A stretch of 64,000 nt of DNA from Thermoflexibacter ruber. GTDB taxonomy: Bacteria; Bacteroidota; Bacteroidia; Cytophagales; Thermoflexibacteraceae. A program made the translations under genes and the position numbers. Under the pieces are notes generated by a model. That model was given only the letters and a program-made list of their open reading frames with translations. It did no database searches and was not told where the DNA came from. Position 1 is the first letter of the stretch; every line of letters starts with the position of its first letter. Below, one piece after another: positions 7,828 to 15,725 of this stretch. The stretch lies in assembly GCF_900113045.1 (NCBI RefSeq), contig NZ_FONY01000008.1:1-64000 (forward strand). The letters run 5' to 3'.

Positions 7828-8832
7828 TCAAGGCACGAATAAGACCTTCCAAACTCTGCCATCACACTCTCCTATGCAATGAAAATTTTTCCCTCCATTC
7901 GTACTTTTGTAAAGTCCTCCCTCCAAACACCCTACAAAAATAATTTCAGGTTTCTCAGGGTAGATAGCAATGCTTTTAATGCTTTTCCCTTTCAATTCAT
8001 TATCAAGTAGTTCCCATTTCTCCCCGCAATTTTCTGTTTTGTAAAGCCCAGATTGATGCCCCCCACAATATGCAATATTTGGATTTTGAGGGTGCAGAAC
8101 TACCTCATAAATAGTTTTGCTATTCAAGCCATTATTCCTGCTTTGCCATGTTTTACCAGCATCTTGGGAGATGAATACCCCATTTTCTTCTGTAGCACAA
8201 AAAAGAAAATCTACTTTATTAGGAGAAGCGACTAAGGAGTGAATTTCCTGCCCTGCTAAAGCTAAGGTTTGCCAGCTTTCTCCTAAATCTTTGCTAACAA
8301 CAATGCCATCGGCTGTTCCTGCCAATAAATGTTTGGGATTTTTAATAGAAAAAAGTAGGCTGGTCATAAAAGTCTGGCTGACAGGTTTTAGTCCTTTGTT
8401 TTTGCATTGCCAACTTTCTCCTGCATCTGTGCTTTTCCATACTCCCGCAGAGGTCAAGGTGTATAGTATTTGAGGGTAGTAAGGGTGTGCATAGATTCTA
8501 AGGGCATCGCTTACTTCCCAATTTGTCAGGATTTTCCAAGTTTTTCCGTCATCTTTGCTTTGCATTACACCGTTTAAGCAGGCTAAAAAAATAGTCTTCC
8601 CCTCTAACTTTTCTTGTATCATTATGTCCCAAACGATATTGTTTTTCCAGCCTAAGTGCTGCCAAGTAGTAGCATTAGGCATACCCACATACAAGCCTTT
8701 TGTGTCGTTATCTCGTCCAATCAAGTTCCCTGACTTGCGCGCATTCACGATAAAATACAATTTTGGCTCTTGCAAGAAAAAGAAGGTGAAAAAAGCCCAA
8801 CTATAAATTAGAAACCATAGACTAAAAATCAT
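7828..8832 (-). CDS. Asp-box (BNR/Ycf48-like) beta-propeller protein
   Basis: 335 residues from the ATG at 8832. In-frame ATGs at 8853 and 8877 would overlap the upstream SDR gene. After an N-terminal hydrophobic stretch (FSLWFLIYSWAFFTFFFLQ), probably a signal or anchor, the protein has six Asp-box motifs SxDxGxTW: SKDDGKTWKIL, STDAGESWQC, SKDLGESWQTL, SQDAGKTWQS, TENCGEKWEL and STNGGKNFHC. They alternate with strands such as GVWKSTD, giving a sialidase/photosystem-assembly-factor type propeller. No sialidase arginine triad or other catalytic residues are evident, so it is more likely a binding or scaffold protein than an enzyme. Last gene of a minus-strand run after a pyruvyl transferase and an SDR. 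The N-terminal codons fall in a low-complexity repeat (8801-8853). Confidence 0.75.
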   Translation of the reverse strand: MIFSLWFLIYSWAFFTFFFLQEPKLYFIVNARKSGNLIGRDNDTKGLYVGMPNATTWQHLGWKNNIVWDIMIQEKLEGKTIFLACLNGVMQSKDDGKTWKILTNWEVSDALRIYAHPYYPQILYTLTSAGVWKSTDAGESWQCKNKGLKPVSQTFMTSLLFSIKNPKHLLAGTADGIVVSKDLGESWQTLALAGQEIHSLVASPNKVDFLFCATEENGVFISQDAGKTWQSRNNGLNSKTIYEVVLHPQNPNIAYCGGHQSGLYKTENCGEKWELLDNELKGKSIKSIAIYPEKPEIIFVGCLEGGLYKSTNGGKNFHCIGECDGRVWKVLFVP

Positions 8833-8853
8833 AAATCGTAAACTATAAATCAT
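8801..8853. repeat. Low-complexity 'ATAAATCRTAAAC'-type repeat at a gene boundary
   Basis: Degenerate units such as CTATAAATTA, AAAATCATAAATCGTAA and ACTATAAATCAT follow one another across the stop of the SDR gene and the start of the Asp-box gene. Their translation gives the odd N-terminus of the latter. The pattern looks like a slippage-prone simple repeat; it blurs the choice of start codon. Confidence 0.4.
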
Positions 8854-9577
8854 GCAGAACAGAACTAATCCCGCCATCTAATTGTAGGTTTGCCCCGTTG
8901 ATAAACTTAGCTTCTTCTGAGGCTAAAAATAAAGCTAACCGAGCCACTTCCTCTGGATAGCCAATGCGTTGGACGGGGTGTAATCTTTTTAAGGCACTCA
9001 AAGCGCTCTCATCGTTATTGAATCCTGCTCTGAGCATATCCGTTTCTATTGCCGCAGGGCTAATGCAATTTACCCTTACTCTACCTTGCAAATCTACTGC
9101 CATTGCCTTAGTTAGCCCAACTAAGGCACTTTTACTGGTAGCGTAGCTCACAAAGCGAGGTTTGGTAAGTTGCTGGTGAATACTTGCAATATTGACGATA
9201 GACCCTTTTGCCTTTTCTATCATAGGCAAAAAAAGTTGGCTAAGGAGCATAGGAGCGGTCAGATTGACATTCATGGTTTCGTACCAATCTGCCAATTTGA
9301 TATTTTCTGTATGGTCTAATAACTGCACTGCCGCATTATTGATAAGTACTTCCAGATGAGAGGTTTGCAAGCTAACTTTCTCTAAAATTTCTTGCTTGTA
9401 GTTATTTTCTTTGCAGAATCTATCCAAGTCTATGTGCATAGCAAAGTTGCAATGAGGAGCGGTATCTTGTATCCTGATGTCTGTGCCTATAACAAACCAA
9501 TTTTCTCCTTGAAAAACTTTGCATAATGCCTGCCCTATGCCTCCTAATGCACCTGTAATTAATGCCGTTTTTTTCAT
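8843..9577 (-). CDS. Short-chain dehydrogenase/reductase (SDR)
   Basis: 244 residues, the classical SDR length. N-terminal TGALGGIG is the glycine-rich NAD(P)-binding TGxxxGxG motif, and IGTDIR ends beta-2, with a basic residue favouring neither cofactor clearly. NNAA stabilises the fold. The catalytic set is Ser in IVNIASIHQQ, Tyr and Lys in SYATSKSAL. The C-terminal PVQRIGYPEEVARLALFLAS and NGANLQLDGG are standard for the family. A cytoplasmic NAD(P)-dependent oxidoreductase of unknown substrate. The start overlaps the stop of the upstream pyruvyl transferase gene by 4 bp (ATGA), so the two are translationally coupled, suggesting work on a sugar or polysaccharide precursor. Confidence 0.9.
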   Translation of the reverse strand: MKKTALITGALGGIGQALCKVFQGENWFVIGTDIRIQDTAPHCNFAMHIDLDRFCKENNYKQEILEKVSLQTSHLEVLINNAAVQLLDHTENIKLADWYETMNVNLTAPMLLSQLFLPMIEKAKGSIVNIASIHQQLTKPRFVSYATSKSALVGLTKAMAVDLQGRVRVNCISPAAIETDMLRAGFNNDESALSALKRLHPVQRIGYPEEVARLALFLASEEAKFINGANLQLDGGISSVLHDL

Positions 9578-10812
9578 GATTGATGTGTCTGTAATATTTT
9601 GATGATGTTGTTTTTTTGCTTAAAAAGTGTTTCTAACTGAATTTGCTCGTATTGGCTCGCTAATATATCTAAATTATAAAATAAGCAAAGCATGTCGTTC
9701 ACGGTTTCATTTCTCCAAAAATCTACACAATAGCTTTCCAAACCAATATTTTTAAAAAAGCCTCGTTTTTTGCCCTGCAAACCAATCCCAATGACGATAC
9801 TACCTGCAGAAAATGCCAAAATAGTAGCATGCAAGCGAGACGCCACGACCACATCGTGTTTCTCATAAATTTCATTTAACATTCCCAAACTTTTAGGATT
9901 AAAAGTTTGTAAACCATATCTTTGTCCTATTTTTTTTACTAATTCGTAATCTCCATCATCTCCCGTAGTAAATAGACTTACAACAAACTTTTTTTCTACT
10001 CTTTGGTCGTAAAGCAAATGCTCTATCATTTCGCACAAATGCCTTTCATACATTTCTTGCTTTTCCTTGTACTCACCTATATATCGCATTAAATTGATTG
10101 CCACTCGCACCTCATTTTTATGATTGATTTTCAAGTTTTCTTGCTTTCTATAGTAAATATGGTTTAAGTCAAGCGCAAAATCCCCAAAGATAGGAAACTG
10201 CCTTCCAAAATTCTCAAACAACATCTGAGCAGTATTTTCATCTCTAACCGCTACCAATTTGGCACTCTCTAAAAATTTTTTGGTAATATACCCACTAAAC
10301 CAATCATATTTGCTACTACTACTGCACCCTAAGCAATAGAAATCTTTTTTAGTCCATCTTTTCAATGTCAATAAAGAAAGCATAGAAATCGTAAAGTGAA
10401 AACTTACATTTTCTAATAAAGCACCTCCACCTACGACGATAAACTTGCAATCTCTCATTTGATTGGCTAACTTTTTCATAGATTTCAAATGCCTAAAAAA
10501 TCTAATGCAGTTCTTGAAAAAAGTAAAAAAGAAAGCAGGCAGTATTTTTTTTAGAAAAGAAACTTTGTACTGCTTTGAGAGAGATACAGGAGGTGGACTT
10601 TCCTCTTTTAAAAAATATTTTTCAATATCATTTTCACTTTTGACATGACCTTGATAAGAAAAACTACCAAAATTAAACAATTTGACTTGGTAGCCTAAAT
10701 CTAAAAAAAATTGGCTTGCATTTGCCCCAATTGCCTTATCACCCAAGTTTTGTGTATTCCATTCTCCAAAGATAGCTACTGTGTTGAAATGATTGAGATG
10801 ATTATCAAGCAT
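9574..10812 (-). CDS. Polysaccharide pyruvyl transferase family protein
   Basis: 412 residues, cytoplasmic. N-terminal VAIFGEWNTQNLGDKAIGAN matches the 'N-x-GD' beginning of the polysaccharide pyruvyl transferase family. The middle has FIVVGGGALLEN, and the C-terminal half holds the strongest signature, DVVVASRLHATILAFSAGS followed by a glycine-rich strand and KKRGFFKNIG. Family members transfer pyruvate from PEP to sugar residues of exopolysaccharides or secondary cell-wall polymers, or act on polysaccharides in related ways. No polysaccharide export cluster surrounds it here; its partners are the overlapping SDR gene and the Asp-box gene downstream. It seems the first gene of this minus-strand transcript, with 119 bp to the divergent SpoIIAA-like gene. 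Confidence 0.82.
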   Translation of the reverse strand: MLDNHLNHFNTVAIFGEWNTQNLGDKAIGANASQFFLDLGYQVKLFNFGSFSYQGHVKSENDIEKYFLKEESPPPVSLSKQYKVSFLKKILPAFFFTFFKNCIRFFRHLKSMKKLANQMRDCKFIVVGGGALLENVSFHFTISMLSLLTLKRWTKKDFYCLGCSSSSKYDWFSGYITKKFLESAKLVAVRDENTAQMLFENFGRQFPIFGDFALDLNHIYYRKQENLKINHKNEVRVAINLMRYIGEYKEKQEMYERHLCEMIEHLLYDQRVEKKFVVSLFTTGDDGDYELVKKIGQRYGLQTFNPKSLGMLNEIYEKHDVVVASRLHATILAFSAGSIVIGIGLQGKKRGFFKNIGLESYCVDFWRNETVNDMLCLFYNLDILASQYEQIQLETLFKQKNNIIKILQTHQS

Positions 10813-10931
10813 CTATTCAAACTTACTTAACAATAAAAACGAATCAAAGACGGGTAAATCATAAAGTTTGGAGGTAAAAACGAAGTAGTATTTTTACAAA
10901 GATAGGAAATTCATGCAGGATTTTGGGAAAT

Positions 10932-11393
10932 ATGCCAATAGATTTTTATCTTGCTGAGAAAATAGTACTTCTACCTTATATGGAACTTCTTTTTGAAAAT
11001 GTAGCAAAAACAGCGTCTATTTTTTTCTATCCTGAAGCAGATATGGGCAGACTGAAATTAGCTGGAAAAATAGACACTGATGATTTTAAGACTGCTTATG
11101 ATAAGTTATTGGAATATGCAGTAGAAAAAAAATTACATAAAGGCATCTTAGATTTGACAGATTTGCAATATAGTCCACCCTTAGCAAGGGCGTGGCTGGC
11201 GACTAATTTTGCAAAAAGAGCATTGAAATTCTTAGACAAAAGCCCTATCATCGGCATAGTCAAATCCCAAAATGCTTTTCAAAGGCTTGCCGCCTCTGCC
11301 GTCATCAGTTCTTTGGGTATGCTTGGAAGTAAAATCAAAATTGAGTTTTTTGAAACTTTGGCAGAAGCGGAAAATTGGCTAAAAAATCAATAA
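10932..11393 (+). CDS. SpoIIAA/STAS-like small protein
   Basis: 153 residues from the ATG at 10932 (a second possible start is the ATG at 10980). The pattern of strands and helices, with GRLKLAGKIDTDDFKTAYD, KGILDLTDLQYSPPLARAW, PIIGIVKS and a final helix AEAENWLKN, fits the SpoIIAA-like (STAS-superfamily) domain seen in many Cytophagales. The conserved phosphorylatable Ser of true anti-sigma antagonists is not obvious. SpoIIE phosphatases elsewhere in this window normally act on phosphorylated STAS proteins, so a regulatory link is conceivable but not shown. Cytoplasmic. It is followed 42 bp later by the SecA-domain gene on the same strand. Confidence 0.5.
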   Translation: MPIDFYLAEKIVLLPYMELLFENVAKTASIFFYPEADMGRLKLAGKIDTDDFKTAYDKLLEYAVEKKLHKGILDLTDLQYSPPLARAWLATNFAKRALKFLDKSPIIGIVKSQNAFQRLAASAVISSLGMLGSKIKIEFFETLAEAENWLKNQ

Positions 11394-11435
11394 ATCAATT
11401 ACTTAGAATATATCGCTCACTAAATCTATTTTCCT

Positions 11436-12071
11436 ATGTTTTCACTATTAAAAAAACTATTTAGTAGCCCTCCTATCATTCCAGAGAAAGTATGGGCTAT
11501 GAAAGCCTATAAGTATCAAGGATTGTATCAGGACATTCTCCAAGCCCATAAAAATGGCGAAAAAGTATTGATTTTTACCCAATTTGAGAAAACATTGGAG
11601 GAAGTCTGCTTTGTCTTGGAGCAGAAAAAACTAAATTTTTATAGGTTTAGTAAAGGAGAGGAGGTAGCTATCCTCAACTTTAACCAACTTGCCATTTTTC
11701 AAGCCAATGCTTTGCAGAAAAATACCGTCAAAGACCTGCAAAAACTACTCCATCAAGCCCCTGTCCAACTTTTTATCATTGAGCATCACCCGCTCAGAAC
11801 CAATGATGAGGAACTGATAGCTACGCTAAGGGAAATCGCCCCTCAGTCCCAACCTGTTTTTTACACTTCTCTGGAAGATGCCGTCTTAGCCCAATTTGCC
11901 ACAGACAATTTGAAGCAACTCTTGCATAAACTTGGTATGAAGCCCGAGGAGAGTTTTCAGCACAAACTCATCAGCAATGCCATCATCAAAGCACAAGAAA
12001 AATTAGCTTCCGAAGCCAAAGGCAATCGCCTTACCTACTCCGCAGAAGAATGGTTCAACGTTAATTTATGA
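11436..12071 (+). CDS. Stand-alone degenerate SecA helicase-2 (NBD2) domain protein
   Basis: 211 residues, no signal peptide. The order of motifs follows the second nucleotide-binding domain of SecA. AYKYQGLYQDILQAHKNGEK (24-43) corresponds to SecA 'K...vv.eI...H.kGqPvLvGT', VLIFTQFEKTLEEVCFVLEQ (44-63) to its '.vLvGT.siekSe.ls..L', FIIEHHPLRT (113-122) to 'viGteRHeSrR', FYTSLEDAVLAQF (142-154) to 'FylSLEDdLmr.F', and FQHKLISNAIIKAQEKLA (174-191) to 'i.H.miskaIe.AQkKvE'. The arginine-rich finger segment (DNQLRGRSGRQGD in SecA) is replaced by DEELIATLREIAP and there is no Walker A/B domain, so ATPase activity is not expected. It may be a regulator or a structural relic. Neighbours are a SpoIIAA-like and two YbjN-like genes. 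The SecA relationship was read by eye and needs a profile search. Confidence 0.6.
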   Translation: MFSLLKKLFSSPPIIPEKVWAMKAYKYQGLYQDILQAHKNGEKVLIFTQFEKTLEEVCFVLEQKKLNFYRFSKGEEVAILNFNQLAIFQANALQKNTVKDLQKLLHQAPVQLFIIEHHPLRTNDEELIATLREIAPQSQPVFYTSLEDAVLAQFATDNLKQLLHKLGMKPEESFQHKLISNAIIKAQEKLASEAKGNRLTYSAEEWFNVNL

Positions 12072-12156
12072 TTTTTTACATTTCTTTTGTCTTTTCTTTG
12101 TTTTTTTTAGTAAAATTCTTACTTTTAAGCCAAACACCAAAACCTACAATAAGCCA

Positions 12157-12567
12157 ATGGAACACAATGTCAAACGCAAAGAGTACTTTGTTAAATTAGC
12201 AGAAAGATTAGACGGAACTTACATAGAATATACAGATGAAATCTGCATCATCAGCCTACGCCTGCCAGACGGAAGGTCGCAAAGTGTCAGAGGTTTTTTC
12301 AAGCAAAGAGGGCAAGACCTTATGCTTATGCTCATGTCCAAAGTTTGTTTCTTAGATGAGTATCCTAATGTGGACTTTAGAGCCTTGATAGAGGAAAATA
12401 ATCACTTGCACTTTTCCAAGTTCGTCATTCATCATGACTATTTGGAAGTCTTAGCAGACGTACATTTCTCTGACGTTACCATAGAGTTCTTAGAACACGT
12501 AGCTTTGGAGGTCGCCCAAACCGCAGACGATTGGGAATACAAAATCACAGGGCAAGATATTCACTAA
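12157..12567 (+). CDS. YbjN-like small cytoplasmic protein
   Basis: 136 residues without signal or membrane segment. The alternation of strands and helices (YIEYTDEICIISLRLPDGR, FFKQRGQDLMLMLMSKVC, FSKFVIHHDYLEVLADV, FLEHVALEVAQTADDWEY) looks like the YbjN / type-III-chaperone-like fold, but similarity is weaker than for the protein at 12707-13162, so it is a tentative call. Start at the ATG before EHNVKRKEYFVK. It follows the SecA-domain gene by 85 bp on the same strand and ends just before a strong hairpin terminator, so it is the last gene of that transcript. No enzymatic residues recognised. Confidence 0.45.
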   Translation: MEHNVKRKEYFVKLAERLDGTYIEYTDEICIISLRLPDGRSQSVRGFFKQRGQDLMLMLMSKVCFLDEYPNVDFRALIEENNHLHFSKFVIHHDYLEVLADVHFSDVTIEFLEHVALEVAQTADDWEYKITGQDIH

Positions 12568-12593
12568 ACCTGTTTTGATTGAAGTAATTATTC

Positions 12594-12635
12594 AATGAGT
12601 TATAAGTTTTTTCCAACTTATAACTCATTTTTTGT
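12594..12635 (+). terminator. Strong intrinsic terminator between convergent genes
   Basis: AATGAGTTATAAGTT (12594-12608) pairs perfectly with AACTTATAACTCATT (12615-12629), a 15-bp stem with a 6-nt loop followed by TTTTTTG on the plus strand. It ends the plus-strand run 10932-12567 and may also help stop the facing YbjN gene. Confidence 0.85.
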
Positions 12636-12706
12636 AAGTACAGTAAGGAAATCCACATTCACACCCAACAGTCTTGTAAAACCCTCTGGGTATGAATGTA
12701 GATTAT

Positions 12707-13162
12707 TTAAAAATCAGTAGGACGCTCTCCTGCGGGTGGGGCGGAAAACTTCTGCTTCAGTTGGTCATCTAAGGTATCTGCCCACCACTCTAAGTCAGCA
12801 ATGCAGGTAGATAGCTCATCATAGTCCATGCCTACCACATCTCTTTCGTAAGTAGCATATACCCAATTCCCCAACACAGAAAGTTTTACCCCTAATTTGC
12901 TATCATTCAGTTCTAAGAGATAACGATAAAAATACGTTTCATTGTAGGTAGGTATTTCCATGAGAGGGGAAAAAATGCGAAGATAATAGCGTATCGCTCC
13001 ACTGCTCAACGGTACGGATTGTACGAATACTTGGATACTTGCTGAGCCTATGCGCCAGTTCCATGTATTTTTCATGCCATCATAGCACTTGCTCTTGTCT
13101 AAACCTACGGAAGTAACGTAGCGTTCTATCATTGCATTGACACTTGCGACAATATCATTCAT
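12707..13162 (-). CDS. YbjN domain-containing protein
   Basis: 151 residues, cytoplasmic. The sequence follows the YbjN (DUF1790-type, type III secretion chaperone-like) pattern: an N-terminal helix, WNWRIGSASIQVFVQSV, YYLRIFSPLMEIP, YFYRYLLELND, KLSVLGNWVYATYERDVVGMD and a C-terminal helix ADLEWWADTLDDQLKQKF. In other bacteria YbjN proteins are small regulators or chaperone-like adaptors with no enzymatic activity; their partners are not well established. It points towards the YbjN-like gene at 12157-12567, the two being convergent across a terminator. The upstream neighbour, 116 bp away and divergent, encodes a secreted protein of unknown function. Confidence 0.75.
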   Translation of the reverse strand: MNDIVASVNAMIERYVTSVGLDKSKCYDGMKNTWNWRIGSASIQVFVQSVPLSSGAIRYYLRIFSPLMEIPTYNETYFYRYLLELNDSKLGVKLSVLGNWVYATYERDVVGMDYDELSTCIADLEWWADTLDDQLKQKFSAPPAGERPTDF

Positions 13163-13277
13163 AATTTGCTTGTTTTAGAATTAAAAAAAATAAATTTGAA
13201 TTCTATTTTACATTGTAGCCCTGATTTTCCAAATCAGGTAATCAAAATCCAAAGTTGAAAATTAACACTTTAAAAAT

Positions 13278-14294
13278 ATGAAAAAATTTTTCTTTTATTT
13301 CCTATTCATCTTAATATTTAGTTTGAATTGTTTTGCACAAAAAAAAGGCAATCTAAAATCCATTCAAACAAAGGTCGAGGTCACTAAAAGCATCATCAAT
13401 ACTTTCAGTTTTCGTAACCGCTACTATTTTTATCAGTTAGAGCAAGACAGCAAAGACCCTAACAAATGGCTTATGTACATAGGCATAGTTACAGACGAAC
13501 ACAATGCCAATCTTGCCGCTTCGGTCAAAATCTTTAGTACCGATGTATATATCCTAACAGGGGGCAGCAAGCTCGCTAATGTGCGTATCCAAGCCGCTAA
13601 GCCTTTTGACTATTCTTGGGCGGTTTCTCGCGCTAACTTCTTAGAAACAAGTTTCTACTGGACTGACGGCACAGTGAAATATGCTCTTTTTGGTTCGCAA
13701 ATGCAAAATGAGTATCCCTCTCCTGTTGATGAGAAATTTATCGTTACTAAGTTCAACCCTGCCAAACTCACCTTTGCCGATGGTGTAAAAATAGCTGTCA
13801 ATCAATTCATCATGCAGTTTGACAAACTCTTTCAGTATCCTGAAAATGAAGATAAGAAACCTCAATTAGAAACTTTTGAGGGAGCGATAACATTTAAAAA
13901 CGAAAAATATGACTACGAACTTCGCCGCAGTTTCTTTAATGTAGGCGATGACAACTTAGCTATACGCAAGGGCAAAGATGGATTGATTTATAATACTTTG
14001 GTACGTATCAAAGATGAAAAAGCAAGCACTGGAAAAATCACGATTGACATTCATCACGTTACACAAAATGGCTTAGCTTGGAGCGTTTACGCTTCTGATT
14101 ACCTCAGAGCAGTTTTTGACTACCAAACAGGTACGATTACTTACCAACAAGTAGGCTCTGCGCTGCCTTACCCCGATGAGAACGAAGAGGTAGTAAAGGA
14201 ATTTAAACCTAATGAACTTCCTTTGGAAAAAGCCTTTGCAATCGCTATGCAAAACTTAGTAAAGAGGTACAACGAAGCCCTGCCGAGATACTGA
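13278..14294 (+). CDS. Secreted protein of unknown function
   Basis: 338 residues. Clear signal peptide MKKFFFYFLFILIFSLNCFAQ, so periplasmic or exported. The mature part is rich in beta strands with many Tyr, Phe and Lys residues (SFRNRYYFYQLEQDS, TSFYWTDGTVKYALFG, YDYELRRSFFNVGDDNLAI, ITIDIHHVTQNGLAWSVYA). No catalytic motif, lipobox or repeat was recognised, and I do not know this family. Two similar segments (..KFNPAKLTFADGVKIAVNQF.. and ..FKPNELPLEKAFAIAMQNL..) occur near residues 163 and 310, each a short strand followed by a helix, which suggests an internal duplication. Single-gene transcript: its stop codon overlaps the base of a strong terminator hairpin. Confidence 0.65.
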   Translation: MKKFFFYFLFILIFSLNCFAQKKGNLKSIQTKVEVTKSIINTFSFRNRYYFYQLEQDSKDPNKWLMYIGIVTDEHNANLAASVKIFSTDVYILTGGSKLANVRIQAAKPFDYSWAVSRANFLETSFYWTDGTVKYALFGSQMQNEYPSPVDEKFIVTKFNPAKLTFADGVKIAVNQFIMQFDKLFQYPENEDKKPQLETFEGAITFKNEKYDYELRRSFFNVGDDNLAIRKGKDGLIYNTLVRIKDEKASTGKITIDIHHVTQNGLAWSVYASDYLRAVFDYQTGTITYQQVGSALPYPDENEEVVKEFKPNELPLEKAFAIAMQNLVKRYNEALPRY

Positions 14295-14332
14295 GGAATG
14301 TGGAAAAATTTTCCACATTCCTACTTTTTTTT
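14294..14332 (+). terminator. Intrinsic terminator (first of two near-identical hairpins)
   Basis: AGGAATGTGGAAAA (14294-14307) pairs with TTTTCCACATTCCT (14309-14322), followed by a run of T. It begins in the stop codon of the preceding gene. The core ATGTGGAAAAATTTTCCACAT is found again at 16013-16035. Confidence 0.88.
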
Positions 14333-14363
14333 TATCTTTACTCTAAACCTAAATTTTAACTAT

Positions 14364-15725
14364 ATGAAAATGAAAAATAATGACCATAACGAAATCAATC
14401 GTAGAGAATTTCTACAAAAATCAAGCACAGTAGTCGCAGGGGCTGTACTGCTCAATCCTTTGGACTTGAACGCCAAACCCAAGGCTAAGATGAAGTTAGC
14501 AATGGTCGGTACAGGTGTAAGAGGGGCTGGTATGTGGGGGCGCGATGTGCTGAAGTCTTACAGCGACATAGTAGAGTTTGTGGGCTTGTGCGACATCAAT
14601 CAAGGCAGAGTAAATACAGTAAAGATGGGCTTAGGACTGTCCTGCCCCACTTTTACCGACTTTGAAAAGATGATGAAAGAAACCAAACCTGAATGGCTCA
14701 TCATTACTACGGTGGACGCTACTCACCATGAGTTCATCATCAAAGGTATGGAAATGGGGGCAAATATCATCACAGAAAAGCCCATGACTACTGATGAGCA
14801 AAAATGTCAAGCCATTTTAGAAGCAGAAAAACGTACGGGAAAAAAGGTAGTTGTTACCTTTAACTACCGCTATTCTCCGCATCGCCAAAAGATTTACGAG
14901 CTACTACGCAATGATGCCATTGGAAAAATTACTTCGGCTGACTTCCATTGGTACTTAGACGTGAGGCATGGAGCGGACTATTTCAGGCGTTGGCATAGAT
15001 TGAAAGAAAAGGGAGGAACGCTATTTGTTCATAAAGCCACGCATCATTTTGACTTGCTCAATTGGTGGTTAGAATCCGAGCCAGAGGAAGTTTTTGGCTA
15101 TGGCGCACTTGATTTTTATGGGAAAAATGGAGCAGTGCGAAGTACGAACTGCCGACCTTGCCCGCACAAAGGAGAGTGCCAATTTTATTGGGACATGACT
15201 AAAAGCCGTGAGTTAATGGCTTTGTATGCAGAAAACGAAAAATATGATGGCTATCTCAGAGATGGTTGTGTATTTAAAGAAGATATAAACATTTACGACA
15301 AAATGGCGGCACAAATCAAGTATGCCAATGGCGTGCAAGTAAGCTATTCTTTGACGACCTATTCTCCTTACGAAGGCTATAGGATTGCTTTTAATGGCAC
15401 AAAAGGACGCTTAGAAGCATGGATACAGGAAAGCCAAGCGGTGGACATGAAAGACTACGATGAAATCCACCTATGGACGAGTTTTGGTGGCTTGCAAACT
15501 TTCAAAATCCCCCAATCCGCAGGGCATGGCGGAGGCGATGAGAGGCTCAAAGACAAAATTTTCCGCTACCCCAATGCCGCAGACCCCTACAGGCAATCCG
15601 CAGGAACAAGAGATGGTGCTATGTCTATCTTAGTAGGTATCGCAGCGCGAAAAAGTGCAGAAACAGGAAAACCTGTAAAAATCGCAGACTTGACAGAGTT
15701 AAAGCCTTTGGCAAAAAGACCATAG
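14364..15725 (+). CDS. Gfo/Idh/MocA-family oxidoreductase with Tat signal
   Basis: 453 residues from the ATG at 14364. An earlier in-frame ATG at 14298 lies inside the terminator of the previous gene and is rejected. The N-terminus has a twin-arginine signal (NRREFLQKSSTVVAGAVLLN), so export in folded form with its cofactor is expected. The Rossmann domain begins KLAMVGTGVRGAGMWG. EKPMTTDEQKC is the family's EKP motif with the catalytic-site lysine, and the C-terminal domain carries HKATHHFDLLNWWL (active-site His region). A CRPCPHKGECQFYW cysteine cluster near residue 270 is noticeable. Tat-exported members are NAD(P)-dependent dehydrogenases, or GH109-like enzymes using NAD in catalysis, on sugars or inositols; which one is open. 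It stands alone between two twin terminators. Confidence 0.85.
   Translation: MKMKNNDHNEINRREFLQKSSTVVAGAVLLNPLDLNAKPKAKMKLAMVGTGVRGAGMWGRDVLKSYSDIVEFVGLCDINQGRVNTVKMGLGLSCPTFTDFEKMMKETKPEWLIITTVDATHHEFIIKGMEMGANIITEKPMTTDEQKCQAILEAEKRTGKKVVVTFNYRYSPHRQKIYELLRNDAIGKITSADFHWYLDVRHGADYFRRWHRLKEKGGTLFVHKATHHFDLLNWWLESEPEEVFGYGALDFYGKNGAVRSTNCRPCPHKGECQFYWDMTKSRELMALYAENEKYDGYLRDGCVFKEDINIYDKMAAQIKYANGVQVSYSLTTYSPYEGYRIAFNGTKGRLEAWIQESQAVDMKDYDEIHLWTSFGGLQTFKIPQSAGHGGGDERLKDKIFRYPNAADPYRQSAGTRDGAMSILVGIAARKSAETGKPVKIADLTELKPLAKRP

Noticed and set aside
14298-14363. Earlier start for the Gfo/Idh gene
   Set aside because: That ATG lies in the terminator hairpin of the previous gene and would put 22 hydrophobic residues in front of the Tat signal.
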